Below, one piece after another: positions 37,701 through 46,444 of a stretch of 64,000 nucleotides of DNA. This stretch comes from Heliocidaris erythrogramma (taxonomy: Eukaryota > Echinodermata > Echinoidea > Camarodonta > Echinometridae). Position 1 is the stretch's first letter. Every line of letters begins with the position of its first letter. The DNA lies in assembly GCA_025617745.1 (NCBI GenBank), contig CM046854.1, forward strand, positions 58,996,721 through 59,060,720, read 5' to 3'. The notes beneath the pieces are model-generated. The model was given only the letters and a program-made list of their open reading frames with translations. It was not told the origin of the DNA and ran no database searches. A program made the position numbers and the translations under genes.

Positions 37701-40700
37701 TAGAGGATAGATAAAGATAGATAAAGAAGATCCACAGAAAGAGACAGGTATGAAAATCTCACAAGTGCTCTCGTGAACAGAAAGTATTTTTCACATAGAA
37801 AATCCTTTCATCCATTTGCTTTTCCAAAACACATCATTATCTTATCCTCCAAAAGCAATATTTAATTTCTCTCAAAAGAAAAGAAATTAGGAGAGCAACT
37901 GGGAATTTCTCTAATTTTCACTTTCCATGTACGAAGCAGCAAAGGCTGTATCTGATACGCATGTACATGTAGTGCAGTACTTACTAGTAGGCCTCTAATG
38001 CACTCCCATCATCTGTGGTGCTTTGTGCCGTTTCAGTCCTAATTACCAATGGCTTCTCTACTGCAAATGTATTCATCACATTTCACTGTTTATTATTAAA
38101 GAGTTAGAGGTAAATGCTGACCTGACCTCGGTTGCCATAACAATGCATCATTTATGAAACAGCCATTTATTTATGACTGGGTTGCCTATAACCACAGGGT
38201 TGGTAATGGGGCCAAAGTGGTAATGCCTAAGGTACACCCCAGCCAGGGGGCATTACATCAAATGTCTTGGTGATTTTTACCAACAAATTTGCTCTCAGTC
38301 AATCAGATGCAAGGATTTCTTTCAGTAGCTTATAACAGTTATTAGCTTACAAGAAATCAAGAAGATGGGAAACTATCCCTGGTGAAACTAATCTACATTA
38401 ATAGACCGCTTCTGTAATGTATACAACTTTATGCACTTATATTCCCCGAGCACCTAGTGACGAGCTATTCCATGATCCTGCTTTTTATAAAGAGCCTCAA
38501 TGCTTGGAATCCAGTTTGCATACATTTGTTGCTATGTCCGGCAAGACTATCAGGTTGTCAAGAACAATCTTTTGAAAGGTATGCATAAAGTTTGCATACA
38601 TTATCGAACCAGTTTACTGCAGGAGGGTGTACGTAGAGATTACGTAACTCGAGGTAAGAAAAACATATCCCCTTTATAACATTTATGCAAGTGCTGTACT
38701 ATTGTTAAGATATTTTTACAAAATTTTTCTGACAAACGAAAGTTATAGGGCTATACAGAAATATAACCATGCATGGCCCAAGTCGGCAGAAAATAGAAAA
38801 ATAAAAAAAATTGGGAAAGGTTACAAATGTGAACAGTAAAATTCCTCAATCAAATCTCCATTAAATCCCTTTACAATAACATTTTGCAGAAAGCTATACA
38901 ATTACAATAAAGATTTTTAATGCTTTCCTGACAAACATTGCTGTCCCCTAAAAATAACCAGGAGGTGCACCAATCTGACTACATTACAAAGACAAGTGAA
39001 ATTGAAAAACAGGAAAAACTGGGAAAGGTCAAAATCTTTATGAATGAATTGCTCACATTAATCTCTTTTCTCCCAGCCAGTCATAACTTTCACCAAAACA
39101 CCCTAAAAGTCAAAGGTTGAGAATTCACAACTCTCTCAAAATATTTTTCTTCTCTCTCCCGTTTCCTTCCTCTCGCTGGCTCCTTTTCTCTTGTCCTTTC
39201 CTCTCTTTCTCCTCGCTTCTTTTTCCTCTTTATCTTCTCTCCTTCTGCATTTTCTTTCTTTACATTGTTTCTCCTCTCTTCTGATTTCTACCTCGTTTTC
39301 TTCTTCTTATTTCTCTCTCTCTCTCCTTTACATTATCTAGTAGACTTAAAACCTGTCTCCTCCTTACTACCTTCGTCCAGCAATGTTCACCCGCTTTTGC
39401 TTACTGATTGTCTTCCTTCTCTTTTCCTCTTTCATCCTCCCCTTCCCGTTCGCTTGTTCTTTCCGTTTTATTTGTAAGGTTTCTATCTTCCGATCTTATT
39501 CCCTCTTTCTCTTTCTTTCTCCCTTTCTATCTATCTCTCTCCTTTCTCTCTCTCTCTCTCTCTCTTGGCAGCGCCGACAAAAACAGGATTTAGCGGAAGC
39601 AGGTGTCCGCTAGCGATAGAACCACCCAGTATCCCCAGCACACTTATCAAATTCCCTCACTCCAAACAGACCTCATTATGCCAAAACAACCAACCAATCA
39701 TGTCACTCCATTCTAGTCTGCAGGCACAGACCCTATCTTGACACTTCAACAAAAAAAATCATAAGTCTTGAGCCTAACCTAACTTTGGCAGTCCCTGGCC
39801 TGGCTGCACAAAATAGCAGGTACAGCAGAGGACCTATGAGTGCAGGCTACATAGTCTCAACATTTCAGACACTCTTACCATAAGAGTAAAAGGGGTTTGT
39901 GCTTGCAGACTTCACCCTTACCCAAGTTCAGCTCAAGCTAGCTCATAACTTGTGGCTGACTAGTCTAAGAATGCAGCCAGTGATACGGAAGGGGTGCTTC
40001 ATGTGCACAAGCTGGCTTTAAATAATGCAGACCTACATGATATGTAGACTACAGATTTGTTTGAGCCAACTTTTCTGATAATCTAGATATGGAAAAATGA
40101 AAACCACCTATCAAAAGTTGAATGACTCAAAGAGAAACAAAAGTCAATTTCGATTTGATATTGGGTTCAAGTTACATAAAGCATATAGAGTCTTATGAAA
40201 CTAAATTATGGTTTAAATTCTATTAGGATTTTTGGGAAAATCTATGTATAGATTTCACATTCCTGCAGATATATTACCTTGTTTGACTGAAAATTCATCT
40301 TTACATCAGTTTTTATAAATCAGACAAAAAGATCTATCCCCCCCCCAACCAGTCACCCCACATTAAACAAAGATGATTACTTATAATATCATTGCTTTGC
40401 TCTTGAAAGGGATAAAATTGCCAACCTTTTTTTTATCACTTATCTATAGAGAGAAGCTGGTTTGAATGGGTTATAAGTTCATCAGGTGGATTCTCAACTG
40501 CTTGAGCAGGTGTCCTGGACATGTTTCACTCATTTGTTCAAATCAAGATGATTTAGAGGCTCAACCAGATGTTTTACCAATCTTTCCTTGAACTTAACTT
40601 TGGCCTGAGGTAACCCTTCTGATCATCACATAAATACTGGCTTATTCTCACTTTACCAACACCTTACATATTCACTGTATTATATCTTGCTTTTTGTTGA

Positions 40701-43700
40701 TGAGAAAAGTGTGTATGAAAAATGTAAAACTGCAATAACACTTGCTTCTTCTCCTTTTACTATAGATAACACCCTTACACATTTTTAAAAATAGTTTTAT
40801 TTGTATTCTTTAGGCAAGTGTGTGAAATTAAATGGAATGGGCTTCTTCATATTGTATGGTTATTTGTTTGGATGACATTTTACTTTTATTATTTTATACA
40901 TATATATATTTTTTTTGGGGGGGGGGGGGGGGAGGGGAGAGGTGAGGAATTGTGGGGCATCTCTCAATATGTTCCAAATTTGTCCTTTTTGCATAGATGA
41001 AATTGTTTTTTAAATCTATTTTTACCTATATTATGGTGCTGTTAAAGTTAAAAACAACTTGTCATAGAGGGATTGCCTTTCATATATTAGCTCTAAGGCT
41101 TCCACGAATCTCACCCTCCCCAACTCTTGATGGCTCCTCAAATCTACTTTCTTCTGGATAACTTCTGCAAAATTCTAGTTATTCCTCACACATACTTCAT
41201 TTAAGAAGTCTATTTCTTCCTTTCAACTCTACTCTCCATTCCCTGTCCTTCTCTGTCCGTATCTCCCTATCTTGTTTTTTTTTTATCTCACGCTCTTTAC
41301 TTCTCTTTTCTGGATTCACAAGGAAAGAAGCTCTAGACATGAGCTGCACCTCTAAACTCACTTATTGGATCAAATTTGGCCCCTAATAAAAAACATCCCA
41401 CTGGAAATCCTGTCGGCCATTTTGAAGGCATCCTACGCTGCTATCGCGGGGCAATGGAAACAAGGACACATGGTTATTACTATGGCTTCTGCCGCACGAT
41501 TCCTCCTCCTCGTTCCAAAAGCGAGACCGGGGCCTGTCTGATCTGTACGACAGATACAGGCAAAACGGATAGTGACTTACATCTCTATTCCTTCAGCCAG
41601 CCTTCACTGATTTCTGTCATTAATTGCAGGTTTTTAGAGGACGTTTTCAATTTCTTGCTCTGTTTATAGCCAGCACTTGCTAGTCTCTAATATTCAGACT
41701 CTTACAAAGTATTATTCCTAGCAGTAGTACTAGTAGTAATACATGTAGATGTAGAACTTAATGGATACTTTAAGCACCATGTTCATTTGTCACAAGGTCT
41801 GTTGCACTAATTGGTATGAGAACAATATGTTATAAGCTTGAGAATATATGCTACATATATATAAGCTTAAGCATAACTGAATGTTAAAATTTGCATCTTC
41901 ATAATAAAATGCCATATCATGGCTATTGTAGGGTTGTGAAATGAATAGTTCTAGTTGTAGATGTAAACCATTCAAACAGTCTCAAATGTATTACAGCAAC
42001 TCAGGCATCAAACATAACAGGAACTCAGGAGACAACGGGAACTCAGGAGACAACGGAAAATAAAGAGATGTAAACTTGTGAAGTCTGGTAGTGCTCTCTC
42101 TGATCTGTCTGTCTGACTTTTTATTCATGCTCTTATATTTACAGGGCTGCCTGGTCCACATCAACTTAGTAACTAAGACAACATAACATTATAAATATTC
42201 AAATATACTTTAACCAATGAACATAAGTATTTAACTAAATATATTCAATACAAGAACCAATCGGAAATAACTAGGATGAAGATGGGTCAATGTCTGGGGT
42301 GATTATGTAATGAGGAATGTTCAACAAAAGAACCAGATGTGAGGATGAAGGGAATGGGCACATCTGAATAGGAAAGGAATGAAGGTGACAAGAGAAGTAG
42401 GACAGTCTGATGAGATTCATGACAACAAAAACCTATTGAAAGCTAACCTAAACTGAACTAAATTCCAGAACAGAAGAGTAAACAAAGTCAAATACAAATG
42501 GCAAAATAGGCATCCTACACTATCAATCAATTAAATCAATAAACAGTTTTAAAAAATGGTCTTAACCTAACCAGAATTATCAATTAGCCTTTAAATTATT
42601 CATGTGAGTGACGAAATGTTAAGATTCCTGGAGTGTTAATAGCACAAAGGCTCCAATCACTTATTTTAATTCTAGTTGCAAAAGTGAAGGCCTAACTGAC
42701 TATCATAGCTTACAAATCAATGTGGATCGAGAAGGGAAAACGGTGGCATGTAGGAAACAAGTGCAATTAAACGCTGCTACTCTTGAAAATTTTTCCCCTA
42801 TGCAAGGTTTCAACGAATAATGAGGGCGAAATTAATCTTATTAAAAATGGAGAATTTCAAGTTATCAAGACCTTCAAATTCACACAAAGTCTCCCATGTT
42901 CAATAGAATGAAGACCTTTCATACTGAAACCAAGCCATATCTCATTACATTTAGGTCAAAACGTGCTTGAATTCATTTTCCTAATTACTTGCTTTTTGAT
43001 CCTTCTGGCACAGTGCCTGTGGGATAACAGTGTTTTGTTATGGAGTTGGAATTAGTTCAGAAGTGCTTGCCCATCACGTGTCCAAATATTAAATCACGCT
43101 GGATTAAGGAGTTTTGGCAATGGCTGTTAGCCCTCCCACATGCTGCTGCATGAATGTATGTCTACAATCACCGTACATAAACATGTCATGTACAGTAACT
43201 AGCCTAACGGGATATATCTCAACTGTATGCAGTGTTATGTGCTGAACCACTAATGGCTCTATATGTGTTCAAAAAGCTTCTGTTTCGAGCCATAAATACA
43301 TAATACTACCACATATACTGTGACTGTGTAGTGTATTTTTGAGTATTCATTTCAAACAAGGAGGCTTAAAGGGATACTCAACGGCAGATTGTGGACATTT
43401 TTATGGCGCGAGAGGGCACCGTGGATCTTTACCCGATCATGCCGTTGCCCCACGGGGTGCAAACTTCGGACTTCAGACTGGTCGCCGCGCAACATGTACG
43501 CTCCGCCTGAGCTCGAGCTCTCTTGCGTGATCTGGTCGGCTTCGTGCAATCGAAATGTAATCCCACTTAGTCCAACGCACAAACTTTGTGTGCGAGTGAA
43601 TGGGGCTTACGCAATCCTGACTTTCCCCATGGCCACCTGGTGGCGTATCCCTTTAAGTTTTGAAATGATAGTGTACATGTACACAGGAAGCTTCAGAGGA

Positions 43701-44223
43701 CTATGAAAATCATGCAGAACTGGAGATTTATGAATGTTTAGTTTTAATAGTATATATAGCTGTTCCAAATGAACATTGTGTGCAATTACATGGCATGTAG
43801 GCGTACTAGCTAAAGGTTCATAATATTTCTTAACCTGCACGTTTTCCAAATAAAATGTAGGCTGGTGAAAAAATGTACCCTTCTGCACTGGAGCTCTCAA
43901 TGTTTGCTAAAATTTAGATTTTCTTAAAGTTCTTTTAGACATGTTTTGAGATTCCACGAGATCTTATGAAGATTTTCATACATACATGTAAATCACACTC
44001 TCCAAATCAATTTACTATGCACTGCAAAACAGTCCCACACACTCCATTTTGTGTAAGAAGATTACCTACCTATGGGACTCCCTGAGAGTTCGTCTGGCAG
44101 CTCAAAACCTGTGGGGACTTCTTGTGCCTTTGGTTCGGTTTTGATTCTCAACGCCTCCGGACCGCCAATCATAATGTTATACCTCGTCAGATCCTTAGAC
44201 AGCAGACCGTCGGGGTATCCAAG
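13718..44223 (-). CDS. ets1/2: Ets1/2-type transcription factor gene (joined from seven exons)
   Basis: This is a nuclear, sequence-specific DNA-binding activator of the Ets1/Ets2 class. Coding order on the minus strand is 44070-44223, 30745-30861, 30184-30384, 28869-29063, 24317-24613, 20733-20936, 13718-14055. All junctions have GT/AG sites and every intron between them is phase 1 (each exon ends on a single G), so the frame closes exactly. Starting at the Met codon at 44172-44170 in the first exon gives 484 residues, against 441 and 469 for human ETS1 and ETS2. Residues 1-50 hold IKTE and a TP site, about 55-140 the PNT domain, 141-372 a Ser/Thr-rich region, and 373-460 the ETS domain. Family knowledge: Ets1/2 binds GGA(A/T) sites, is activated by ERK, and acts in echinoderm mesoderm and skeletogenic specification. 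The true 5' end and start codon are uncertain because candidate exons lie upstream at 47.5 and 62.3 kb. Confidence 0.95.
14218..14357. mobile_element. MITE with ~24-bp inverted ends
   Basis: CTTGGGAGGTTTCATCAAGCG at the left is inverted against CGCTTGATGAAATGCTCCCCAG at the right, about 140 bp in all. A related copy lies in opposite orientation at 38245-38350, sharing the core CAATCAGATGCAAGGATTTC and CAGTAGCTTATAACAGTT. Confidence 0.75.
16142..16280. repeat. 15-G run followed by GA-rich purine tract
   Basis: Poly-G (16142-16156) leads into about 110 bp of GGAGAG/GAGGGAG purine sequence. On the RNA strand of the Ets1/2 gene this is C/U-rich. Confidence 0.85.
16985..17690 (-). repeat. Diverged tandem array, ~168-bp period, about 4 units
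   Basis: The word ATAATCT recurs at 17096, 17262, 17431 and about 17600. Each is followed by (C/A)TTGA-A--(C/T)TTG, then GTCACTGT-CAAA-GT, GA-CTGA-T/TTAA-TGTCAGGT and TTTGATGG-ABC-type segments. The period is remarkably even (166-169 bp) although the units are only about 60-70 percent alike by eye. No open frame is kept across units. Confidence 0.7.
20733..20936 (-). CDS. ets1/2: Ets1/2 exon: Ser-rich region and HI-2-like linker
   Basis: The exon follows a tgtag acceptor and ends TCTG|GTAAGA; it is 204 nt and phase 1 at both ends. It encodes a Ser/Gly/Pro-rich stretch ([18 protein letters not shown] and onward), then PVIP-AA-LAGYS leading straight into the ETS domain. The last part closely matches the segment of vertebrate ETS1 that forms inhibitory helix HI-2. 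The VPRSLSDS serines resemble the position of the vertebrate serine-rich region that is phosphorylated by CaMKII, but no site there can be proven from sequence. A classic HI-1 helix is not evident in this exon. The join to the next exon restores Gly-Ser-Gly-Pro-Ile-Gln at the ETS domain start. Confidence 0.93.
20937..24316 (-). other. ets1/2: Ets1/2 intron between the 24.3- and 20.8-kb exons
   Basis: No additional exon is recognised. The intron is AT-rich except for two stretches of more mixed composition (21510-21850 and 23250-23470), which could be conserved regulatory DNA but have no recognised motif cluster. Confidence 0.75.
24317..24613 (-). CDS. ets1/2: Ets1/2 exon: acidic/Ser activation region with IKQE
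   Basis: The exon starts after attcag and ends AAAG|GTAGGT; it is 297 nt and phase 1 at both ends, giving 98 residues (207-304). It is rich in Ser, Asn, Glu, Tyr and Pro, with an acidic helix-like stretch [20 protein letters not shown] (K251) is a psi-K-x-E SUMOylation-type motif that also occurs in vertebrate ETS1. The C-terminal part ([16 protein letters not shown]) is aromatic and Pro-rich. STFK at the end resembles the TFK at the start of vertebrate inhibitory helix HI-1. No folded domain is recognised, and a transactivation role is inferred from position between PNT and ETS domains. Confidence 0.93.
27929..28010. repeat. GGTACCC-TG-GGGTACC palindrome and nearby decayed copy
   Basis: A 7-bp arm palindrome (27929-27944) is followed 60 bp later by TGTACCCTGGGTTACC, a changed copy. 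ACCAAA follows both. Confidence 0.7.
28664..28707. repeat. GTACCCCGGGGTAC palindrome cluster
   Basis: A perfect 14-bp palindrome at 28674-28687 is followed by CCGGGGTACC, which can pair with GGTACCCCGG at its left. CpG-rich, immediately downstream of the 28.9-kb exon in gene orientation. Confidence 0.8.
28869..29063 (-). CDS. ets1/2: Ets1/2 exon: Ser/Thr-rich linker with IKLE
   Basis: The acceptor is tttttacag (exon starts at 29063) and the donor is CAAG|GTAGGC; the exon is 195 nt and phase 1 at both ends. It encodes residues 142-205, a low-complexity Ser/Thr linker with a run of seven Thr made from mixed ACN codons, followed by four Ser. IKLE (K181) is another psi-K-x-E motif. The exon ends in the hydrophobic/acidic patch RLDDFLAQ. 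The mixed codons argue against a recent trinucleotide expansion. Its place directly after the PNT domain matches the poorly conserved linker of other Ets1/2 proteins. Confidence 0.9.
29064..30183 (-). other. ets1/2: Ets1/2 intron after the PNT exon, mostly minisatellite
   Basis: 1.1-kb intron with TA/TG repeats (29307-29330), a 9-C run (29441-29449) and the GGAGTGAAAGA minisatellite described separately. Confidence 0.8.
29757..30045. repeat. GGAGTGAAAGAGA minisatellite, about 20 units
   Basis: About 290 bp of 11-15-bp units (GGAGTGAAAGAGA, with GAGTGAGAGA variants). The pre-mRNA carries CUUUCACUCC units, a long pyrimidine tract. It starts about 140 nt downstream of the PNT exon donor. Confidence 0.9.
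30184..30384 (-). CDS. ets1/2: Ets1/2 exon: main part of the PNT (SAM) domain
   Basis: The acceptor is cctttctag and the donor AAAAG|GTGAGA; the exon is 201 nt and phase 1 at both ends. Residues 75-140 carry the PNT core: [20 protein letters not shown], then [13 protein letters not shown], then [20 protein letters not shown]. These match helices 2-5 of the Ets1/Ets2 PNT domain, including the DILWEH signature. In the family this domain docks ERK2 and binds CBP/p300 after phosphorylation of the upstream TP site. A large pyrimidine minisatellite (in the RNA sense) lies about 140 nt downstream of the donor. Confidence 0.97.
30385..30744 (-). other. ets1/2: Short Ets1/2 intron within the PNT domain
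   Basis: 360-nt phase-1 intron splitting the PNT-coding sequence between ...LGIPK and DPSRW. It contains three TTCTTG-AGT-T direct repeats (30609-30655). Confidence 0.9.
30745..30861 (-). CDS. ets1/2: Ets1/2 exon: MAPK TP site and start of the PNT domain
   Basis: The acceptor is ctgggcag and the donor AAAAG|GTATGG; the exon is 117 nt and phase 1 at both ends. It encodes residues 36-73. PPPTPG places a Thr-Pro at T44, aligned with the ERK target Thr38 (LLTP) of human ETS1. [15 protein letters not shown] then matches the first PNT helices. The Pro-rich flank fits a proline-directed kinase substrate. The exon can accept any upstream exon ending in phase 1, which matters for the alternative 5' exons at 47.5 and 62.3 kb. 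Confidence 0.95.
32641..32798. mobile_element. MITE with TTTCGC-rich inverted ends, copy 1
   Basis: Left TACAGTGTAAAACCAGAAATT; right (reverse complement) TACTCTAAAACTAGAAACTTT. Interior words TTTTGCGAATTTCGC and GCGAAAGATT. Same family as 46167-46444. TA target duplication likely. Confidence 0.65.
34664..34742. repeat. Long (GA)n microsatellite
   Basis: Near-perfect (GA)n of about 78 bp, followed by TGTTG-TGTTG repeats (34748-34764). Confidence 0.95.
35030..35085. repeat. GTGTACAAGTTT tandem array
   Basis: About five units of GTGTACAAGTTT with minor changes (GTATACAAGTTT, GTGTATAAGTTT). Confidence 0.85.
37155..37211. repeat. Perfect 21-bp inverted repeat, 15-nt loop
   Basis: GAGCCAGAAGGGCGTTAACT plus C is exactly inverted across a 15-nt loop. 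GAGCCAGAAGGGC also occurs at about 31200, and an altered GCCTTTCTGGCTCTC at 27262, so this is the end or whole of a dispersed foldback element. Confidence 0.9.
38245..38350. mobile_element. Second copy of the 14.2-kb MITE (inverted)
   Basis: GGGGGCATTACATCAAATG through TCAATCAGATGCAAGGATTT and TAGCTTATAACAGTT matches the reverse complement of 14218-14357. The far end is degraded or truncated. Confidence 0.65.
39140..39565 (+). repeat. Pyrimidine-rich low-complexity tract
   Basis: CTCTCTTTC-type sequence with a few interruptions, giving Ser/Leu/Phe open frames without gene character. Confidence 0.8.
43365..43657. mobile_element. CpG-rich MITE with 13-bp perfect ends
   Basis: CTTAAAGGGATAC (43365-43377) is exactly inverted as GTATCCCTTTAAG (43645-43657). 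The 293-bp element is GC- and CpG-richer than the surrounding intron and open in several frames on both strands, which reflects its composition rather than coding. No transposase similarity is seen. Confidence 0.8.
44070..44223 (-). CDS. ets1/2: Ets1/2 N-terminal exon with IKTE motif
   Basis: The exon follows a strong polypyrimidine tract and cttcag, and ends ATAG|GTAGGT; it is 154 nt, phase 0 in and phase 1 out. The open frame begins [19 protein letters not shown] Met at its 18th codon (ATG 44172-44170, A at -3) is the first in-frame ATG of the exon. ALRIKTEP contains the psi-K-x-E motif found at the N-terminus of vertebrate ETS1, and QEVPTGFEL matches the QEVPTG segment of ETS2. Because it starts in phase 0 it may be the first coding exon behind a 5' UTR exon, or follow an unseen exon ending in phase 0. 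Confidence 0.9.
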
Positions 44224-44266
44224 CTGAAGAGAGAGAAAAGAGAAAAAAAAATCAAAATTGATTTGT

Positions 44267-44448
44267 CTGGAAATTATGTCACATTGGGTCAGATCCTTGA
44301 ATTTGAGATAAGAATTACCCAACTGTCGGGGTATCCAAGCTGCTGCAAAAGAAAAGATGCAAATCATTGTGGTCCACCAATTACTAGTATATTGATCGTA
44401 TCGTTATCGGGAAAGGTCAATTGGCCATAGATTGTCAGGGTATCCAAG
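44267..44448 (-). repeat. Two tandem degenerate copies of the start of the 44.2-kb exon
   Basis: The exon start CTTGGATACCCCGAC at 44223 recurs at 44339 (15 of 15 bases) and as CTTGGATACCCTGAC at 44448, spaced 116 and 109 bp. The second copy also repeats AAGGATCTGAC-C further in, after a short insertion that shifts frame. The third reads LGYPDNLWPIDLSR, then a stop, against [14 protein letters not shown] in the exon. Copy 2 keeps a good acceptor (ttttcttttgcagcag) and a possible GTAATT donor, giving a 21- or 24-nt phase-0 microexon. Most likely this is a tandem exon-edge duplication that has decayed. Confidence 0.8.
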
Positions 44449-44580
44449 CTTAAGAATCAAATACCTGGTACCCGACCTGTGATGGATGAAAACTTAGGAA
44501 AAGTACACACAAGATGTATGTAAATACAAAGAGAAAACTGGAAGGGTTGATGGCGAGATATAGAAAGAAAATTGAAGAGA

Positions 44581-44662
44581 GAGGGGGGGGGGGAGAGAGA
44601 GAGAGAGAGGGGGGGGGGGGGGGAGAGAAGAGAAGAGAGAGGAGAGATAGAAGAGAGAGAGC
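44581..44662. repeat. Poly-G / GA compound tract
   Basis: 11-G run, GA run, 15-G run and further GA, about 80 bp, upstream of the 44.2-kb exon on the template strand. Confidence 0.9.
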
Positions 44663-44675
44663 AAGACAATCAAGG

Positions 44676-45215
44676 GATGAATACCAACACTGGATTGCAG
44701 AGGAGATGATGTACATGTATTAGATTGTGATAACACACTCATTTTCTTTTTTCAAATTTTAAATTTATGTCCGTGGGCATCCTTGCGGTTAGAAATTGAG
44801 TGCTTTACGCTTAAATTAAGGGATGCATAGTAACATTGGATAGCAGGGGGATCACTTCATATTGAGAGTATGTGAAAACAAATACATTTCTTTTACCAAA
44901 TAGTATTAACATTTGTACATGTAATTATGTTTACCAAATAATAACATGAATGTTTATGTTTTTGGCAAAGTACACATCCTTCGGGCTTAAAAAGGATAAA
45001 AACTAAGAATTTGAGTGGTTGAAACTTAAATTAAGGGTTTAAAAGCAACATGAATGCAAACACTGGATAATAGGAGAGATGACTCCGTATTTACATTACT
45101 GTGACAACAAAATACCACATTTTCTTTTACCAAATAGTAATAACATTTGTGCATGTAATTATGTCAATGTTCGTGGGTGCACCCCGCGTCCTTGCGGTTA
45201 AAACGAGGATCAAGA
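44676..45215 (-). repeat. Diverged tandem units near the N-terminal exon
   Basis: TCCTTGCGGTTA-AAA occurs at 44780 and 45190 with a decayed TCCTTCGGGCTTAAAA at 44968. CTTAAATTAAGGG occurs at 44810 and about 45025. CTTTTACCAAATAGTA-TAACATTTG-ACATGTAATTATGT occurs twice (44890, 45125). Units of roughly 140-230 bp appear about three times. Confidence 0.7.
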
Positions 45216-46166
45216 AGTAAGAAATTGGGAGATCAGCAAAGGAAGAGGAAATAGAATGGTTGCCAAAGTAATGTTCGGTAAACAGTGTCAATTCAGTTTG
45301 GAGATATCAATAAACTCTTTTAATGGACAAATTGAAAAATTCCTAAGAAAAACTTGTGTCATTGTTGTAAAATTTACTTTTTTGTTGATTATTTTTTTTT
45401 CTTTATATTCGGGGGGGGGGGGGGGGGTCTATAGAAAAGGAAAAAATCTCTTTTCTTCACTGTAGATTTAATCACACAGAACTAAACTCTTCAATTTCAG
45501 TTGTAGCTCTAATACCACTCCATAGAAAAGCTGTACATCTAGTTGTGCAAGAGAATCTCATACATGTGCATGTAGGCCCGACTACCAAACTGGACTAATA
45601 AATCTAACCACCACCTAAAGAGCAAAACTCATTCCAAACTGTAGGCTACATGTAAAGAAATGCATAATATCACAACTAAAACTTCCAGATGTTTACTTCC
45701 ATGGACCAAAATGGTTTTAACAACTGCTATTGTTGTGGAGTCAAATTGCAAAAGTTGGCTCCTGCAAAACGTCATGTGTGCATCTCGCCTCTCTTACTAC
45801 ACCTACAGGCAACATATGTGCTGTGTCAATGCACTTTTTATCCTTGGGGAAGATTGACAATCCCACTGTAATGGTTGTTATTTCAAAGCCAATATATTGC
45901 CTAAAGTCAAGTAGTGGTGGTGGTGGGTTTCAAAAGAAAATAAAACTGGTAAAATCATGAAAATGACTTTTTGAATGAATGAAGTTTTTGAGAACATCCA
46001 TGGTAACAAACCTATTGAAAACATCACAAGAAACAGCTGACTAAACTGTACACAAGGCATTGTATGTCATGATACTAATAATGAAACCAAATATTGCCAT
46101 CGTCATGGAAACTACATATAAGCAGAGTTAATGCTCCTGTCACATCTGAGACTTGACACCGTACCA

Positions 46167-46444
46167 TACTGTAAAAACAGAAAATTTTCGCGAATTGTCG
46201 ACAGCCAATTTTGCAGCAAGAAACTTTTGCGAATTACAATAATTTTGTCGTTTCAAATTGTGATCGACTATTCGCGGCATGAAACATTCGCAAAACTTGA
46301 CCACTCGCAAAATTCGCAAAAGTTTCATGCCGCAAAATATAATCACAATTGAAACAATCAATTTGCGAAACTTCTCGCTGCAAAATTGTTGTCATTAATA
46401 ATTCGGGCAAGTTTCATGTTGCGAAAGTATCTGGTTTACAGTAT
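46167..46444. mobile_element. MITE with TTTCGC-rich inverted ends, copy 2
   Basis: Left TACTGTAAAAACAGAAAATTTT; right (reverse complement) TACTGTAAACCAGATACTTTCG. Many internal GCGAA/TTCGC words, TTTGTCGTTTCAAATTGTGAT inverted against ATCACAATTGAAACAA. TA flanks fit a TA-targeting element. Confidence 0.75.

Larger units (their letters stand above)
30862..44069 (-). other. ets1/2: Large Ets1/2 intron (13.2 kb)
   Basis: No exon could be supported inside. It holds a poly-A-bearing hAT-like fragment (32370-32505), a TTTCGC MITE (32641-32798), GA tracts (33434-33490; 34664-34742), a GTGTACAAGTTT array (35030-35085), poly-G runs (37036-37064; 40917-40932), a perfect 21-bp hairpin (37155-37211), pyrimidine-rich sequence (39140-39565), and a CpG-rich MITE (43365-43657). 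A stretch of mixed composition at 41390-41640 could be regulatory. Confidence 0.7.

Noticed and set aside
43339-43706. Overlapping open frames on both strands
   Set aside because: They are inside the CpG-rich MITE with perfect 13-bp ends; composition explains them.
44062-44367. Uninterrupted frame through the acceptor of the 44.2-kb exon
   Set aside because: The upstream part includes an intron-like pyrimidine tract and the decayed exon copy; splicing at 44223 is the better model.
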